This document shows positions 31,148 through 32,924 of a DNA stretch of 32,924 nucleotides, piece after piece. The notes below the pieces were generated by a model. That model worked only from the letters and a program-made list of their open reading frames with translations, searched no databases and was not told where the DNA came from. Numbering within the stretch: the stretch's first letter is position 1; the number at the start of each line of letters is the position of its first letter. The DNA comes from Holophagales bacterium (GTDB lineage Bacteria > Acidobacteriota > Thermoanaerobaculia > UBA5066), in NCBI GenBank assembly GCA_016716705.1, contig JADJVF010000024.1, positions 1 to 32,924 of the forward strand, written 5' to 3'. The position numbers and the translations under genes were made by a program.

Positions 31148-31796
31148 TCGCAGCCCCCTTCCGCACGACCCACGTCGTCATGGCTCGCTGGCCCGAGACC
31201 ACGGTCGTCTTGATCGGGTCGAGGAGCTTTCCGCCGAGCTCCGCCGTGAGCGCCACCAGGTACGCCTCATCGACGAGATAGCGGTCGGTCCCGTCGGGGA
31301 GCGCGTAGCGGCGTCCCCCGAGCGGCCTGACGCGATCCTCCATCCCGATGGAGGAGGCGAGACGGCAGAAGAAAAGTCCTCCCGGAGCGAGAAGACGCCA
31401 CGTTCCGCGGAGCTTCGCGAGGAAGTGCTCCTCGTCACGGGCGAAGTGCAGGACGGCATTTGAGAGGACGACGTCGGCGCAGCCGTCGGGAAAGCTGCCC
31501 GCGTCGACAGGCTCCTGCCGAAAGCTCGAATCCGGAAGCGACGGAGCGAGGCGGGCCGCGAGGGAGCGCACCGCATCTATCGCCCCCGCGTCCGGGTCGA
31601 GAGCGAGGACCTCGTATCCCTCGCGCAGAAAGAAGACGAGGTTCCTGCCGCGCCCGCAGCCGGCGTCGAGGACGCGCATGCCGGGCACGATCCGCCCGCG
31701 CAGGATCTGGTCGAAGAGGTAGATGTCGATCGAGCCGAACAGGGCTCCGACGTCCGTGGCCTTCGGTTCCGCCTCCGGTGCCGGCGCCGGGGTCAT
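31134..31796 (-). CDS. Class I SAM-dependent methyltransferase (tellurite-resistance/UbiE-like)
   Basis: A 220-residue cytosolic methyltransferase with motif I VLDAGCGRGRN (42-52), an acidic end of strand 2 at D67 (ALDPDA) and motif IV DVVLSNAVLHFARD. The leading helix (LFGSIDIYLFDQILRGRI) is typical of small-molecule methyltransferases annotated as TehB-like. The C-terminus (KTTVVSGQRAMTTWVVRKG) ends the Rossmann sheet. ATG 31796 overlaps the esterase stop as ATGA. The longer open frame upstream belongs to the esterase region. The substrate is unknown. Confidence 0.9.
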   Translation of the reverse strand: MTPAPAPEAEPKATDVGALFGSIDIYLFDQILRGRIVPGMRVLDAGCGRGRNLVFFLREGYEVLALDPDAGAIDAVRSLAARLAPSLPDSSFRQEPVDAGSFPDGCADVVLSNAVLHFARDEEHFLAKLRGTWRLLAPGGLFFCRLASSIGMEDRVRPLGGRRYALPDGTDRYLVDEAYLVALTAELGGKLLDPIKTTVVSGQRAMTTWVVRKGAANGHG

Positions 31797-32924
31797 CTCT
31801 CCGGACTCCCGTTCGGGCCGCCCGACTCGAGCCACTCCCGAATCCGCGCGTACACCTCGAGCCGGCCGAGCAGGTCGAAATGGTTCATCCCGCGCGCGAT
31901 CCACATCCGCGAAGGGGGGAAGTGCAGGGTCCGTTCCGGATCGCGATGGTGGCCGAGCGCGCTCTCGACGGGAACCAGCCCGTCACCGGCAAGCCGCTCG
32001 CCGGCGCGCCCGGGCCCGTCTGAGGTCGAGGCGGCGATGGCAGACCACGCGATGCCAGGGGAGAGCGGCAGCGGACGCCGTGTGTCGCCGCGATGCGCGA
32101 AGCGATCGTCTCCCTCCCAGTCGTCGTCGAGCAGGTTGCCGTGGCGCAGGTCGGTGATCCCCGCGCTCCGGATCTTCCCGAGGCGCGCGAACGGAAAGGA
32201 GTACGGGCTGACACCCAGGGCGGCCTGAACGAGGTTTCCAGCGCGTTCCAGCGGCGAGCCATGGTGAGGCGTACCGAGGAAGACGACGGATCGCAGGCTC
32301 CGCGGCCAGGTGTGCCCGGCCGCGGCCGCGGCGTGGAGCGCGCTGCGCGTCACGAGGCCGCCCATGCTGTGGGCCACGATGGTCAGCTCCGGAGGCGGAG
32401 CGGAACCGCTCGCGAGGAACGTCTCCAGAAGACGGGACAGGTCCCGACCGTTCGTCGAGACGTGACGGCCCGAGTTGTAGCGGAGGTAGACCGGCACCAG
32501 GCCGAGGTCGCGCTCGAGCGCCGCGCCGTGGTCGTGCCCCTCCCTGTTCCATTTCTCGTCGTTCACGCAGAGTCCGTGAACGAGAAGGACGAGCCTTCCC
32601 GGAGTCCGTGAAAAATCGGCGGAAAGGGTCTGCACCCCCTGCTCGAAGATCCGTCCATTCCGCCTGAGGTGCATCGGAATCGCGAGGGGGTTGCCGCTCT
32701 CTTCGAGGTAGTCGCCGAGGACCCCGTTGAGGGCCGCGAGGATCGCGTCGCGCGCGGGCGGTGTCTGCGCTTCGTCTAGAAGCGGGGCGAGCTTCGCCAG
32801 TGAGGCTTCCACTCCGCTCCCTACGAGCCGGGTCACGCCACGGACGCTGCCGTAGACCACGCCTGCGACCCCTCGAGTCGGACCCGTTGGCGGCGTCCGA
32901 GCACCACGCGGCGCAACCGAGATC
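31793..32924 (-). CDS. Alpha/beta-hydrolase esterase or lipase (5' end beyond the window)
   Basis: The visible 376 residues belong to a serine hydrolase. VHGLCVNDEKWN holds the oxyanion loop and VAHSMGGLVTRSA the nucleophile elbow (Ser in AHSMG). The FLGTPHHGSPLER segment is typical of PGAP1-like and triacylglycerol lipases. GDGLVPVESALG and GMNHFDLLGRLE supply the likely acid and His. The leading region (GVVYGSVRGVTRLVGSGVEA, then NGVLGDYLEESGNPLAIPM) is a helical cap seen in a group of actinobacterial and acidobacterial lipases. The frame remains open to the window edge with no stop, so the GTG at 32860 is not necessarily the start. First gene of a run esterase - methyltransferase - cupin - DoxX. 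Confidence 0.88.
   Translation of the reverse strand, partial: ISVAPRGARTPPTGPTRGVAGVVYGSVRGVTRLVGSGVEASLAKLAPLLDEAQTPPARDAILAALNGVLGDYLEESGNPLAIPMHLRRNGRIFEQGVQTLSADFSRTPGRLVLLVHGLCVNDEKWNREGHDHGAALERDLGLVPVYLRYNSGRHVSTNGRDLSRLLETFLASGSAPPPELTIVAHSMGGLVTRSALHAAAAAGHTWPRSLRSVVFLGTPHHGSPLERAGNLVQAALGVSPYSFPFARLGKIRSAGITDLRHGNLLDDDWEGDDRFAHRGDTRRPLPLSPGIAWSAIAASTSDGPGRAGERLAGDGLVPVESALGHHRDPERTLHFPPSRMWIARGMNHFDLLGRLEVYARIREWLESGGPNGSPER

Noticed and set aside
1..32924. CRISPR arrays, insertion sequences, integrases and phage genes
   Set aside because: No regularly spaced repeats, transposase or integrase motifs, or terminal inverted repeats were seen. The gene set looks like ordinary chromosomal accessory and regulatory content.

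Overview
This is a very GC-rich, densely packed bacterial chromosomal window. It has no rRNA, tRNA, CRISPR array or recognisable insertion sequence. The gene mix points to a soil- or sediment-type Acidobacteriota-like bacterium, possibly a Thermoanaerobaculia or Holophagae relative. It includes a propeller/GGEEF sensor, a eukaryote-type Ser/Thr kinase, an ECF sigma factor with a TPR partner, tandem MacB-like permeases, a PIN toxin and a D-aminoacylase-like amidohydrolase. The assignment is an inference from gene content; no marker gene is present.

Layout, left to right. 1-1811: tail of an unknown gene, then a secreted D-aminoacylase-like amidohydrolase. 1836-5571: a quinone/aromatic-response locus, pirin - extradiol dioxygenase - pirin on the minus strand, with a relic of a deleted FMN azoreductase gene at its head, divergent from a LysR regulator. 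5628-10068: a MacA/MacB-type efflux or lipoprotein-export operon (fusion protein, two permeases, ATPase). 10244-14217: a metallophosphoesterase translationally coupled to a propeller diguanylate cyclase. 14287-15882: POT peptide symporter. 15921-18469: ECF sigma factor, zinc-finger TPR protein, a small convergent membrane peptide, a hairpin-rich intergenic region and a stand-alone BRCT protein. 18536-21108: a multi-pass membrane/GAF sensor and a Ser/Thr kinase that look like one gene split by a frameshift. 21323-25458: a large membrane protein, a methyltransferase and a glycosyltransferase with a degenerate methyltransferase half (surface polysaccharide or glycolipid type). 25625-28611: gamma-glutamyltransferase and a class I aminotransferase. 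28888-30183: a small lipoprotein and a VapBC-type module. 30233-32924: DoxX protein, cupin, methyltransferase and the start-truncated esterase in one direction.

Two patterns cross the window. First, many genes have a TANNNT box only 6-8 nt upstream of the start codon and no Shine-Dalgarno sequence. This is the signature of leaderless transcripts, and it fixes several starts. Second, five reading frames in the right-hand 14 kb are each broken by a single-base indel, mostly in short G/C runs. One of them is the antitoxin of a toxin that is itself intact. Sequencing or assembly indels are therefore the simplest explanation, and frames in that half should be read with care. The best candidates for undescribed biology are the sensor - zinc-ribbon - Ser/Thr kinase fusion, and the ECF/TPR/small-peptide/BRCT region with its run of perfect hairpins.
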